In this document: piece after piece, positions 17,737 through 26,235 of the stretch
How the letters are laid out: every line of letters begins with the position of its first letter
Position numbering within the stretch: the first letter of the stretch is position 1
NCBI RefSeq assembly: GCF_018394055.1
Contig: NZ_CP074441.1
Location: 992,001 to 1,056,000 of the forward strand
Length of the DNA stretch: 64,000 nucleotides
Direction: 5' to 3'
DNA from: Weissella ceti
GTDB taxonomy: Bacteria; Bacillota; Bacilli; Lactobacillales; Lactobacillaceae
The notes under the pieces: generated by a model
Seen by the model: the letters and a program-made list of their open reading frames with translations, nothing else
Databases searched by the model: none
Told to the model about the DNA's origin: nothing
Made by a program: the position numbers and the translations under genes

Positions 17737-19722
17737 CTACAAAATCACTTGGTCTGGTTCATTCATCGTATCTTTCGTAAAGTACAAGATTTGTTCATCC
17801 ATACTTTGTCCTCGTAATAATGATAACAGAGCAGCTTGCCTTTCTATATCAAAATCAACAAAAGCATCATCAATTAGCATTGGTAAATTAACTTGCGCTT
17901 GTAATTCTACAATCATCGCGAGACGTAGCGCGACATATAATTGTTGCGCTGTTCCACGAGACAACTGACGAACTTCCCACTCTTGGCCTTGGAAATCAGT
18001 GACGATAAATGTTTTCTCAGACCAACTAACATGTTGATACTGTCCTTGCGTTAACGTTTGTAAATAGCCATCTGCTTGTTGTTCTAGACGCGGCCAACGA
18101 TCATTATTGGCTGCGTCAAAACTTTGTTGCGTCCATTGAGCTGCCATTTGTAGAGCGAAATAATCTTGTAAGTCGGCAACTAATTCACTTTCCCAATTGG
18201 CCACCATCTGACGTTGTTGGCGAAGAGTTTGATCATTACTTAAACGCTCTAATTGTATTTCTAATTGGGCAATGTTCGCATGCTTATCACGTAATTGATT
18301 CGTTAGATCATCGACAGAATATTGAACGCCTTCTTGGTCTGTTATTTCAGCTAATTGTTCTTGCAAAATGCGTTGACGTTGTTCTTGCTGACTAATTTCG
18401 GCAGCAAGGGCACGCCGTGATTCAAATTCTGCATCTGACGTAATCCCCATTTGTTGATACAACATCTCTAATCGTTGTGACATTTGTTGATGATTATCGG
18501 TTTGGTGGCTCAATTTACCAATTTCTTGTGCAACTTGTTGGCGTGAAACCGCAATGTTTGTGTTCACATTTACCATGAAGCCTAGTTGTGCCAATTGTTC
18601 GATCAAACGTGCATCACGAGCATTTGACGTTTGTTGGACAGTTGTTTGTGGTGCACTCTTTTGCCAATATAAAACAAAGGCTCCAATAAGTCCCAAAATT
18701 GCACCAATCACACTCTGTCCAATGAGACTTCCAACAACAAACCCAAGCAAGACAAGCCCGACCATCAATAACCAAGGTTCCTCGCCCTGACTTTGTTGCG
18801 TCTGTCGTGTTGTAACAGGTTCATTTGATAATTGTGCCAACAAGCGTTCGATATCATAACAGCGTTCTAATTCGTCAGTCATTGGTGGATTAACTAATGC
18901 ATTTTGTAGATACAAAACGTCATTAATATCAGATTCACGTAATTTTTCTGGTTGTGCTTCAAGCCAACCATTTACATCAACTAATTGTTGTTGTAGATGT
19001 GTGTATTGACTCGCTACCACTTGTTTCGTTTGTTGGGCTTGTAACGTATTTACTTCTTGTTTGAATTCACGAATACGTTGTTCTAACATTGTCACTTCCG
19101 GCAGCCCTTGCTCCATTCGGCGCAACGTCGCCTTAGCTTCTTCTAAATGAGCAATTTTCTGATTAATTGGACGCTTAGACGTAGCTGTCTTCCCCAACGC
19201 TAATTGCGCTTCTTTAATCCACGCATCACTTTGACGTAGCCAACCTTGGGCATGTGGAATTCCAATTACACGTAGACGTTCTAACAATTCCGCTGGCTTG
19301 AGCGTCAAAATTTCCAATAGGCTATCTTGGTTGAAGACGTAAATCTCTCGATACAGATCTGGCGTTACCGGTGCCATAAATTGCGCAATCATTTCGTTAG
19401 CATCCCCAAACTCTTGCCCAGTTTCAACGTCTGTTAGTATTACACTTGAATTCGTCCTTTGATGACGAACTAGTTCATAAATACGTTCTTCATGTTCAAA
19501 CCACAGACGACCACCATATATTGTCGCTGCATTTTTATTCTCATACGTATTTTCATTGGCCTTAGCAGTAGGAAAACCGAATAACATCCCCTGAATAAAC
19601 GCCATCAAGGTTGTTTTTCCAGCCCCATTCAACCCGCTAATCACTTGAAACTCATCAGAAAAAGAGAACTCTTGATTTTGCCAATGACCAAATTGATCAA
19701 TTTGCACTTTATTAATTTTCAT
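17737..19722 (-). CDS. yhaN: YhaN-like AAA ATPase (SbcC/Rad50-like), short form
   Basis: Structural-maintenance-type ATPase thought to work with the YhaO nuclease on DNA ends. The 661 residues carry an N-terminal Walker A GLNGAGKTT (about 33-41), two Gln-rich coiled coils (about 190-260 and 400-520), and the C-terminal signature and Walker B part with QLSRGTAQQLYVALRLAM and LPMLIDDAFVDFD. Between the coils lie two adjacent hydrophobic helices (about 325-365), as in the YhaN family, suggesting membrane anchoring. Bacillus YhaN is about 960 residues, so the coils here are shortened. It overlaps the yhaO stop by 11 bases. Confidence 0.85.
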   Translation of the reverse strand: MKINKVQIDQFGHWQNQEFSFSDEFQVISGLNGAGKTTLMAFIQGMLFGFPTAKANENTYENKNAATIYGGRLWFEHEERIYELVRHQRTNSSVILTDVETGQEFGDANEMIAQFMAPVTPDLYREIYVFNQDSLLEILTLKPAELLERLRVIGIPHAQGWLRQSDAWIKEAQLALGKTATSKRPINQKIAHLEEAKATLRRMEQGLPEVTMLEQRIREFKQEVNTLQAQQTKQVVASQYTHLQQQLVDVNGWLEAQPEKLRESDINDVLYLQNALVNPPMTDELERCYDIERLLAQLSNEPVTTRQTQQSQGEEPWLLMVGLVLLGFVVGSLIGQSVIGAILGLIGAFVLYWQKSAPQTTVQQTSNARDARLIEQLAQLGFMVNVNTNIAVSRQQVAQEIGKLSHQTDNHQQMSQRLEMLYQQMGITSDAEFESRRALAAEISQQEQRQRILQEQLAEITDQEGVQYSVDDLTNQLRDKHANIAQLEIQLERLSNDQTLRQQRQMVANWESELVADLQDYFALQMAAQWTQQSFDAANNDRWPRLEQQADGYLQTLTQGQYQHVSWSEKTFIVTDFQGQEWEVRQLSRGTAQQLYVALRLAMIVELQAQVNLPMLIDDAFVDFDIERQAALLSLLRGQSMDEQILYFTKDTMNEPDQVIL

Positions 19723-20881
19723 TGGTCACCTCTTCAACGGATTGAATATAGCCCTTCGCTTTACGACTAATTTCATCCATAAACTCTGCACTTGTTAATT
19801 GGGTTAATAAGGCTGGATCTTTAACCATCTTCAACCCCAATTCATACAAATTTTGCTCACTAAAGACATTCGTATAACTTGCTTCCCAATACGTTTCATC
19901 GACAGTTGGCAGCCCCTTATCTGTTGGACTTGCTAAGTGGATATTGACAACATAAAATGGATCGTCATCGTGACGGAAATAGTTTACATCAAATGTATGT
20001 TGCAAAATGTGTTGTTGGACGTCTGAATTATTTGTCATAACATTCAGATGAATTAATTGGAACGATGAGACGTCCTTAAAGGCAGTTCTAAGCGATTCGA
20101 TGACAATTTGTGGATCATTAGCCTCAATTTCTGCTTTAACCCATTCTACGGGGGCTACTGAGACAAATTGAGGTGTTAAGATGCCATCATGTAATGACAC
20201 CAGTTGATATCCCTTTGACCCAACTTCTTTTTCATGATACCCCTGTAAGTTACCTGCATAAGCAATAAAAGGTCGTTCATGGAGTAAAGCACGTTGATGG
20301 ATGTGACCTAAAGCCCAATAGTCATATTGCTTCGCTAATAGGTCTGGTACATTAAATGGTGCATATTGACCAGATGTCCCGCTTTGCTCACCATGGTAAA
20401 CACCAATATGATAATTCACATCTAAGCGTTCTGGAAATAGTGGCACCATAGATGTTTCTAGATGACGTTGATTATATGAAAAACCAGAAACTGCGACCGT
20501 CTCATTATTGATGGTTGTCAGTTCAAATGATTCAACTTGGTCAGAAAACAAATGAACATTATCTGGTAACAATTGACGTAATTTGTCGACCAATCCAAAG
20601 TCATGATTCCCCGTACCTGCAAAAACGGGAATCCCTGCTTTTTCTAGTGCTAACATCGCTGTACGAAATCGCAGCAATGATTGTTGATCTGGATTTGGCG
20701 TGGCAAATAAATCCCCTGCTAAAATAATAAAATCAATTTGTTGTGCAACTGCATCATCAACGATACGTTGCAAACCAAATTCAGGCGCATTTAATAGTTT
20801 TTCAGCGACACCGCCATTAGGTTGGCGAATCCCAGCAAAGGTGGCGCCAATATGTAAATCTGCTACATGTATAAATTGCAT
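19712..20881 (-). CDS. yhaO: YhaO-like DNA repair exonuclease (SbcD/Mre11-like)
   Basis: Calcineurin-like metallophosphoesterase acting as the nuclease partner of YhaN. The 389 residues show all the phosphoesterase motifs: HVADLHIG (about 4-11), LAGDLFATP (about 55-63), GTGNHDFG (about 92-99), GVYHGEQSG and ALGHIHQR (about 195-202). The C-terminal part (about 270-389) is the less conserved capping region. The start at 20881 follows AAGGGGACAACTC. It is the first gene of yhaO-yhaN-yhaM. A terminator of the YlbF-family gene lies upstream, so the operon needs its own promoter within about 90 bases; none stood out. Confidence 0.9.
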   Translation of the reverse strand: MQFIHVADLHIGATFAGIRQPNGGVAEKLLNAPEFGLQRIVDDAVAQQIDFIILAGDLFATPNPDQQSLLRFRTAMLALEKAGIPVFAGTGNHDFGLVDKLRQLLPDNVHLFSDQVESFELTTINNETVAVSGFSYNQRHLETSMVPLFPERLDVNYHIGVYHGEQSGTSGQYAPFNVPDLLAKQYDYWALGHIHQRALLHERPFIAYAGNLQGYHEKEVGSKGYQLVSLHDGILTPQFVSVAPVEWVKAEIEANDPQIVIESLRTAFKDVSSFQLIHLNVMTNNSDVQQHILQHTFDVNYFRHDDDPFYVVNIHLASPTDKGLPTVDETYWEASYTNVFSEQNLYELGLKMVKDPALLTQLTSAEFMDEISRKAKGYIQSVEEVTNEN

Positions 20882-20971
20882 GAGTTGTCCCCTTAATTTA
20901 TGTTAAGTCTATTATCCATCATCATTAAAAATTAGGATAGTCCTAACATCGTTATTTTTTAAAATTTCGCC

Positions 20972-21007
20972 AAAAAAGGCGACACAGTTGCCTGCATCGC
21001 CTTTTTG
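20972..21007 (-). terminator. Terminator of the YlbF-family gene
   Basis: AAAGGCGA / TCGCCTTTTTT stem (minus strand) with a long loop and a U tract. Confidence 0.8.
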
Positions 21008-21042
21008 AACACTTATTTTGTGTTTAGTTTGTACCTAATTGC

Positions 21043-21384
21043 TTAACCTTGGTAAAGTTCTGCAATTGGCTTTGTGATTGCGTTGTTAATTTGCATCAAC
21101 AATTGATTCATTGCTTGTTCTGTTTCCATCAATGTCTTCAATTCGTCAACCATTTCCATTTCCTTAGCAACTGCTTGCCATTCCATGATTTGTGCTTCTT
21201 CTGGTTGTTGTCCAGTTTGCATACTTGAGTTGATTGCAACTTGTGCTTCTTGGAAGCGAGTGAAGATTGCTGATGCTTCTTCGTTGGCACGTACGGCCTT
21301 CAAAGCTTCATTCAAGTTCTTGTATTGTGGTGTTTCACGCAAGTCCTTTTCTACTGCATTTACACTATCAAAAATATTTACCAT
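21043..21384 (-). CDS. YlbF/YmcA family protein
   Basis: 113 residues, nearly all helical, starting MVNIFDSVNAVEKDLRET. The start at 21384 has GGTGG five bases upstream; an ATG 12 bases earlier abuts its ribosome site. The conserved FQEAQVAINSSMQTGQQPE segment and the late MNQLLMQINNAITKPIAELY helix match the YlbF/YmcA/YheA group. In Bacillus, YlbF and YmcA with YaaT form a complex that specifies RNase Y cleavage. Which member this is cannot be told by eye; YheA-like is plausible. It follows pbp1A by 60 bases but reads in the same direction, so co-transcription is possible. Confidence 0.8.
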   Translation of the reverse strand: MVNIFDSVNAVEKDLRETPQYKNLNEALKAVRANEEASAIFTRFQEAQVAINSSMQTGQQPEEAQIMEWQAVAKEMEMVDELKTLMETEQAMNQLLMQINNAITKPIAELYQG

Positions 21385-21444
21385 GCTATCCACCATCCTT
21401 TATTTATATACCTTATATTATGCCACATCTAACCTTAAAACTCA

Positions 21445-23514
21445 TTAATTAAAGAAATCAGATACTTTGTTCCAGACCTTACGAGCACCGTCTTCAAGTC
21501 CCTTAACAACACTATTTGCACCTTCTTTAAATTGTGAACCAATATCGTTCACTGATTTTGAAACACCATCTTGCTTTTGAACTTCCACTTTTTGGATCTT
21601 TTCATGTACACCCTGTACGCTAAATGGTGTTTGGTTCGTATTTGGAATCACTTGTTCCAACGTCGTCTTCATCAATGGACCAGCTGTTGCGCTTAGATAA
21701 ATTGGTAAATTATTCTCGCCATTGGTCTTGTCAAAACCATTCCAAGTAACCACCACGACATCCGGTGTGTAGGCCACAGCCCATGCATCAGTTGCATTGG
21801 CCTGTGTTGAACCTTCACCAGATACTTCGGTTGTTCCTGTCTTACCAGCCACCTTGTAACCACTAGGGTTCGCTGACGTTCCTGTTCCATTGGTATAAAC
21901 ACCTAACATCATTGACGTCATATCATCAGCAACATTCTTAGACCAGACTTCGGTCTTCTTGTCTTTGTGTTCAACGACCGTCTTACCTGTTGCATCCACA
22001 ATCTTGGTGATAAAGTGTCCTTCACTCATTTGACCACCATTGGCGAAACTTGTGTAAGCTTGGGCTAATTCATATGGTGAAGTTCCCTTCTCCATACCAC
22101 CTAGTGCCAGTGACAAATTGTTATCATCATCAGTGACAGACAAACCAACCTTCTTTGCTGCATCAAATCCAACCTTTGAGCCCATTTGATCAAGCAACCA
22201 AACAGCTGGAATGTTGTAAGACATTTCTAACGCCTTGTACATTGGTACTGGTTCACTGGTTACTTCACCAGCATTGTGTGGTGTGTAACGGTTTGATCCA
22301 AACGATGTCACTTCATTCTTCAACTTTGATTCAACACCAAAACCACGTGACAATGCAGGTCCATAATCAACGATTGGCTTAATGGTTGACCCTGGTGAAC
22401 GCTTCATTTGGGTTGCACGGTTAAAGCCACGGAACACGTGCTCACCACGACCACCAACAACCGCACGCACACCACCATTTGTGGCATCCATGACTAATGA
22501 AGCGGCTTGCGCTTGTCCATTCAAAGGATCTAAGCCAGGATTGTCATAATTTGCTTGCAAGTTCGTTTGATCTTGTTGATTCAAACTGGTGTAAATTTGG
22601 TAACCGTCATTCAACAACTTAGTTTCGCTAATATCATAACGTTCAATTGCTTCGTTAATAACAGCGTCAAAGTAATATGGATAGTTATAAGTTGAATTAT
22701 CAGATTCATGTTCAGACGCACCAACCGGTGTCTTCTTTAATTCATCAGCTTGAGATTGTTCTAACTTATCCGTATTGACCATATTTTGCATCACTTGATT
22801 ACGACGTGTTTGTGCTGCTTCTGGATGTGCAACTGGATCATAACCACCTGGTGATTGCAGCATCCCCGCAATCATCGCCGCTTGGTCCACCGTCAAATCT
22901 TTTGCATCAATACCAAAGTACTTTTGCGCTGCGTCTTGGACACCCCAAGCACCACGACCAAAGTAGGCATTATTTAGATACATTGTTAAAATATCGTCTT
23001 TTGAGTAGTCTTTTTCAACTTGAATAGCCAAGAATAATTCACGTAACTTACGTTTAATTGTTTGATCTTGAGTCAAAAAGGCATTCTTAACTAATTGTTG
23101 CGTTAGTGTCGATCCACCAGCAACAGCGTTAACACCTCGTGCTTTATTTAACACGGTTGTGATTCCACCGCGCATCATTCCACGTACAGAGAACCCATGT
23201 TCTTGATAAAAACGGCGGTCTTCAGTTGCAATGACCGCATCCACAACTGAAGGAGCTATCGCATCTAGCTCGACATAAGTCCCCTTATGACCTGCTAATG
23301 ATCCAGCTTCATTATCATTTTCATCAAAGATAACTGTCGATTGCTGCAAACGTGCTTTTAAATCACTAACATCTGTTGTTTTCGCTTCAAACGTTCCCAA
23401 CGCACTCACTAACAACACCATAAACAGGGTCAATACGATTAACCAACGACCGCCTTGGTAGCGATGCCACTTCGTTTTAAGCCATGTTTTAACCGTTTGT
23501 AAATGTTCTTTCAT
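21445..23514 (-). CDS. pbpA: Class A penicillin-binding protein 1A
   Basis: Bifunctional peptidoglycan polymerase and crosslinking enzyme. The 689 residues have a short cytoplasmic tail, one membrane helix (about 20-40), a GT51 glycosyltransferase domain with EDRRFYQEHG (about 97-106) and GGSTLTQQLVKN, and a transpeptidase domain with SxxK in SPGSTIKPI (about 378-386), SYN in MSYNIPAVW, and KTGT near 555. All catalytic motifs are intact. A basic/amphipathic C-terminal tail follows. The start at 23514 is 13 bases past the argR stop, in argR-pbp1A order. Symbols differ between species (ponA, pbp1A). Confidence 0.92.
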   Translation of the reverse strand: MKEHLQTVKTWLKTKWHRYQGGRWLIVLTLFMVLLVSALGTFEAKTTDVSDLKARLQQSTVIFDENDNEAGSLAGHKGTYVELDAIAPSVVDAVIATEDRRFYQEHGFSVRGMMRGGITTVLNKARGVNAVAGGSTLTQQLVKNAFLTQDQTIKRKLRELFLAIQVEKDYSKDDILTMYLNNAYFGRGAWGVQDAAQKYFGIDAKDLTVDQAAMIAGMLQSPGGYDPVAHPEAAQTRRNQVMQNMVNTDKLEQSQADELKKTPVGASEHESDNSTYNYPYYFDAVINEAIERYDISETKLLNDGYQIYTSLNQQDQTNLQANYDNPGLDPLNGQAQAASLVMDATNGGVRAVVGGRGEHVFRGFNRATQMKRSPGSTIKPIVDYGPALSRGFGVESKLKNEVTSFGSNRYTPHNAGEVTSEPVPMYKALEMSYNIPAVWLLDQMGSKVGFDAAKKVGLSVTDDDNNLSLALGGMEKGTSPYELAQAYTSFANGGQMSEGHFITKIVDATGKTVVEHKDKKTEVWSKNVADDMTSMMLGVYTNGTGTSANPSGYKVAGKTGTTEVSGEGSTQANATDAWAVAYTPDVVVVTWNGFDKTNGENNLPIYLSATAGPLMKTTLEQVIPNTNQTPFSVQGVHEKIQKVEVQKQDGVSKSVNDIGSQFKEGANSVVKGLEDGARKVWNKVSDFFN

Positions 23515-23526
23515 GCATTTCCCTCA

Positions 23527-23982
23527 CTATAGCCAATGGTTAAACAACTCCGCTAGCTTTTCTGCTTCTTCTGATGATGGACTTGTCACATAAATAGTAT
23601 CGTGACCAGCTAAAGTTGCGACAACTTCTGGTAATTGTGCGGCATCAATCGACGCCGCAATACGGTTTCCGTTACCTTTAGATGTTTTCAAAATTGTCAT
23701 AAAGTCCACTCGTACAATATGATGTACTGATTGTTCAAACAAACGCTGCAAGACTTCTAAATTATTTTCTGGCATAACACGTAACGTTTGGTAACGCGCC
23801 GTCCCGTCTTGATCGGGTTGTCGAACAATATGCAATTCTTTAATGTCACGAGATACTGTTGCTTGCGTTGTAGTTACACCCACTGCTTCTAGTGCGTCCA
23901 TCAACATATCTTGTGTTTCAATAATTTGGTCAGAAATAATTTGTAAAATATGATTCTGACGTTCGGTTTTCTTCATTGTCAT
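23527..23982 (-). CDS. argR: Arginine repressor ArgR
   Basis: Arginine-responsive DNA-binding regulator acting as a hexamer. The start at 23982 (MTMKKTERQ) follows GGGGAAAAGAAA; the longer frame from 24015 lacks a ribosome site. The 151 residues include the N-terminal winged HTH with TTQATVSRDIKEL (about 47-59) and a C-terminal oligomerisation and arginine-binding domain ending AGHDTIYVTSPSSEEAEKLAEL. The usual GTIAGDDT-type motif is altered to ATLAGHDT. No arginine biosynthesis or deiminase genes are in the window, so its targets lie elsewhere. It sits between argS and pbp1A, and the argS terminator separates it from argS. Confidence 0.9.
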   Translation of the reverse strand: MTMKKTERQNHILQIISDQIIETQDMLMDALEAVGVTTTQATVSRDIKELHIVRQPDQDGTARYQTLRVMPENNLEVLQRLFEQSVHHIVRVDFMTILKTSKGNGNRIAASIDAAQLPEVVATLAGHDTIYVTSPSSEEAEKLAELFNHWL

Positions 23983-24079
23983 TTTCTTTTCCCCTAATGT
24001 ATCGCAAACATACATAATTCTCCCTTACTATTATATGTCATATACCTTAAAAAAGTCAGATGTATTTAAAAGGATACTA

Positions 24080-24110
24080 AAAAACGCACCGTCCTTAGGG
24101 ACGATGCGTT
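24080..24110 (-). terminator. Terminator of argS
   Basis: AACGCATCGTCC / GGACGGTGCGTT stem (minus strand) with a CTAA loop, then a run of U. Confidence 0.85.
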
Positions 24111-24119
24111 CATTATTTA

Positions 24120-25805
24120 TTACATTTCCTTAGGTGCCTTAACACCTAGCAAACGTAGAGATTCAGTCAAAACTTGTGAAACAGAGTTTACAAGTGCTAG
24201 ACGTGCGTTCAATTCAGCATCTTCTTGCAAAATCTTTGAGTTTGCATAGTACTTGTTGAAAGCACGGGCTAATTGCAAAGCGTACTTCGCAATAACTGAT
24301 GGTTCACGATCACGCCATGAACGTTCGATAGTAGCTGGGAATTCACCAACCAACTTTTCAACTTCCCAAACAGCAGCGTCTGAGATCGCCAAGTGGGCAC
24401 GGTCAATTTCTGGGTTACCAACCTTACGTAGCAATGATTGTGCACGGGCATTTGTGTATTGCACATATGGACCAGTATCACCTTCAAAACGAACAACATC
24501 TTCCAACTTAAAGTCGAAGTTTCCGATACGTTCGTTCATCAAGTCGTGGAACACAACGGCTCCAGTTCCAACTTCATGCGCAACTTGTTCCTTGTTAGCA
24601 AGTGTCGGGTTCTTTTCGTCGATTTGAGCTTGTGCCAATTCAACAGAATCGTTCAATACATCCTTCAACAAGATGATACGACCTGAACGAGTTGACAACT
24701 TCTTACCATCAACAGTGATCAAACCAAATGGAATGTGTTCAACGTCATCAGCCCAATCATAACCCATCTCCTTCAAGACAGCCTTCAATTGTAGGAAGTG
24801 TTCACGTTGTTCACCACCAACAACGTACAATGACTTCACGAAGTCGTAGTTTTGCTTACGGTATGTTGCCGCTGCAAGGTCACGTGTCATGTACAATGTG
24901 GCACCGTCTGTACGTTGGATCATCGCAACGTTTAGACCGTACTTGTCCAAATCAACAATCTTAGCACCTTGTGATTCAACAAGAACGTTCTTTTCGTTCA
25001 AAGTATCAATCACTGTATCCATCTTGTCGTTGTAGAAAGCTTCACCGTTGAATGAATCAAATTGAATGTCCAACATGTCGTAAACATCCATGAATTCCTT
25101 CAATGATTCTTCACGGAACCACTTCCACAACTTAACGGCTTCTTCATCACCATCTTCAAGCTTCTTGAACCATGCACGACCTTCGTCGTTCAATTCTGGT
25201 TGTGTTTCGGCTTCTTCGTGGAAACGAACATAGTACTTTACCAAAGTGTTGATTGGGTCAGCTTGAACTTCTTCTTCTGATCCCCAACGCTTGTAAGCTG
25301 ACATCAACTTACCAAATTGTGTTCCCCAATCACCCAAGTGGTTAATCTTGACTGGTTGGTAACCATTAGCACGTGCAATTTCTGCCAAAGAGTTTCCGAT
25401 AACAGTTGAACGCAAGTGTCCCATTGACATTGGCTTAGCAATGTTAGGAGAAGACATGTCGATTGTAACGTGTCCTGCTTCACCATTGTTGTTTTGACCA
25501 AAACGTTCATCATTCAAGACAGTACGTAGAATTTCTGAACCAGCGGCTTGCTTGTCCAAGAAGAAGTTGACGTAAGGTCCAGCAGCTTCGACCTTTTCAA
25601 ATCCTTCAGCATTGATAGCTTCTGCCAATCCTTCAGCGATTTGGTTAGGTGCTTGGCGGCGAACCTTTGCTAAAGTGAATGTAGGGAACGCGTAGTCTCC
25701 CATACGGCTATCCTTAGGTACTTCTACCTTTGATAGGATGTCAGCAAATTCTAGTTCTGATAAGGCTGGTTCGATGGCTTTTGCCACTTGCGTCTTAAAA
25801 TCCAT
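24120..25805 (-). CDS. argS: Arginyl-tRNA synthetase
   Basis: Charges tRNA-Arg with arginine. The 561 residues have the N-terminal Add-1 domain (about 1-85), a class I HIGH-type motif in PMSMGHLRST (about 130), GDWGTQFG, the KMSKS counterpart KKLSTRSG, and the C-terminal all-helical DALR anticodon-binding domain (about 435-561). The start overlaps the last base of the upstream DUF2187-like gene, so the two are translationally coupled. No T-box leader is present in front of either gene. ArgR is encoded directly downstream past a strong terminator, a sensible genomic pairing around arginine. Confidence 0.97.
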   Translation of the reverse strand: MDFKTQVAKAIEPALSELEFADILSKVEVPKDSRMGDYAFPTFTLAKVRRQAPNQIAEGLAEAINAEGFEKVEAAGPYVNFFLDKQAAGSEILRTVLNDERFGQNNNGEAGHVTIDMSSPNIAKPMSMGHLRSTVIGNSLAEIARANGYQPVKINHLGDWGTQFGKLMSAYKRWGSEEEVQADPINTLVKYYVRFHEEAETQPELNDEGRAWFKKLEDGDEEAVKLWKWFREESLKEFMDVYDMLDIQFDSFNGEAFYNDKMDTVIDTLNEKNVLVESQGAKIVDLDKYGLNVAMIQRTDGATLYMTRDLAAATYRKQNYDFVKSLYVVGGEQREHFLQLKAVLKEMGYDWADDVEHIPFGLITVDGKKLSTRSGRIILLKDVLNDSVELAQAQIDEKNPTLANKEQVAHEVGTGAVVFHDLMNERIGNFDFKLEDVVRFEGDTGPYVQYTNARAQSLLRKVGNPEIDRAHLAISDAAVWEVEKLVGEFPATIERSWRDREPSVIAKYALQLARAFNKYYANSKILQEDAELNARLALVNSVSQVLTESLRLLGVKAPKEM

Positions 25806-26164
25806 TATTCAGTCTCCTCTCCGTCTTCTTCGTTTTCTTTTTCAGCATTGGCTGCTTCAGCAGCTGCAACGCTCTTTAGTTCTTCATCTTCTTCGTCGTC
25901 TTCAGCCAATACCATGCGCGGTGCAGGATTGTCTGTCTTCTTCAAAATCTTCGTTTCACTCATACGTACAACCGCGCGTTGGTTGTATTCGTTAACAGTT
26001 GCTGAATCTTCCGGATCAAATTCAGTAATCATCACCAATAGTGAGTTTTCGTAGATTTTTTCAACGATTCCATCAAAATCATGTTCAAAGTTGGCAAACT
26101 TCTTTCCGTGAACGTAGTCACCAATATCAAATTCTGATGTGTTTTCAATAGGTTCTTTAGCCAT
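25805..26164 (-). CDS. DUF2187-like protein with acidic tail
   Basis: 119 residues. Residues about 10-75 read like the YkvS/DUF2187 barrel: a FDIGDYVHGKKF opening, then IVEKIYENSLLVMITEFD and a late RMSETKILKK. The C-terminal third is Glu/Asp/Ala-rich and probably disordered. The function is unknown. The start at 26164 follows AAAGGGGCG. It directly overlaps argS by one base, which suggests co-expression with a translation gene, but no role follows from that. Confidence 0.6.
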   Translation of the reverse strand: MAKEPIENTSEFDIGDYVHGKKFANFEHDFDGIVEKIYENSLLVMITEFDPEDSATVNEYNQRAVVRMSETKILKKTDNPAPRMVLAEDDEEDEELKSVAAAEAANAEKENEEDGEETE

Positions 26165-26235
26165 GGCTAGCGCCCCTTTCTATATTCAGTGTTAATGTAA
26201 AGTCCCGATATTATAGCACAAATTATGCTAAAAAA

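Noticed and set aside
24000-26235. T-box leader for argS
   Set aside because: No TGG-N-GGTACCGCG-like segment or specifier hairpin was found.
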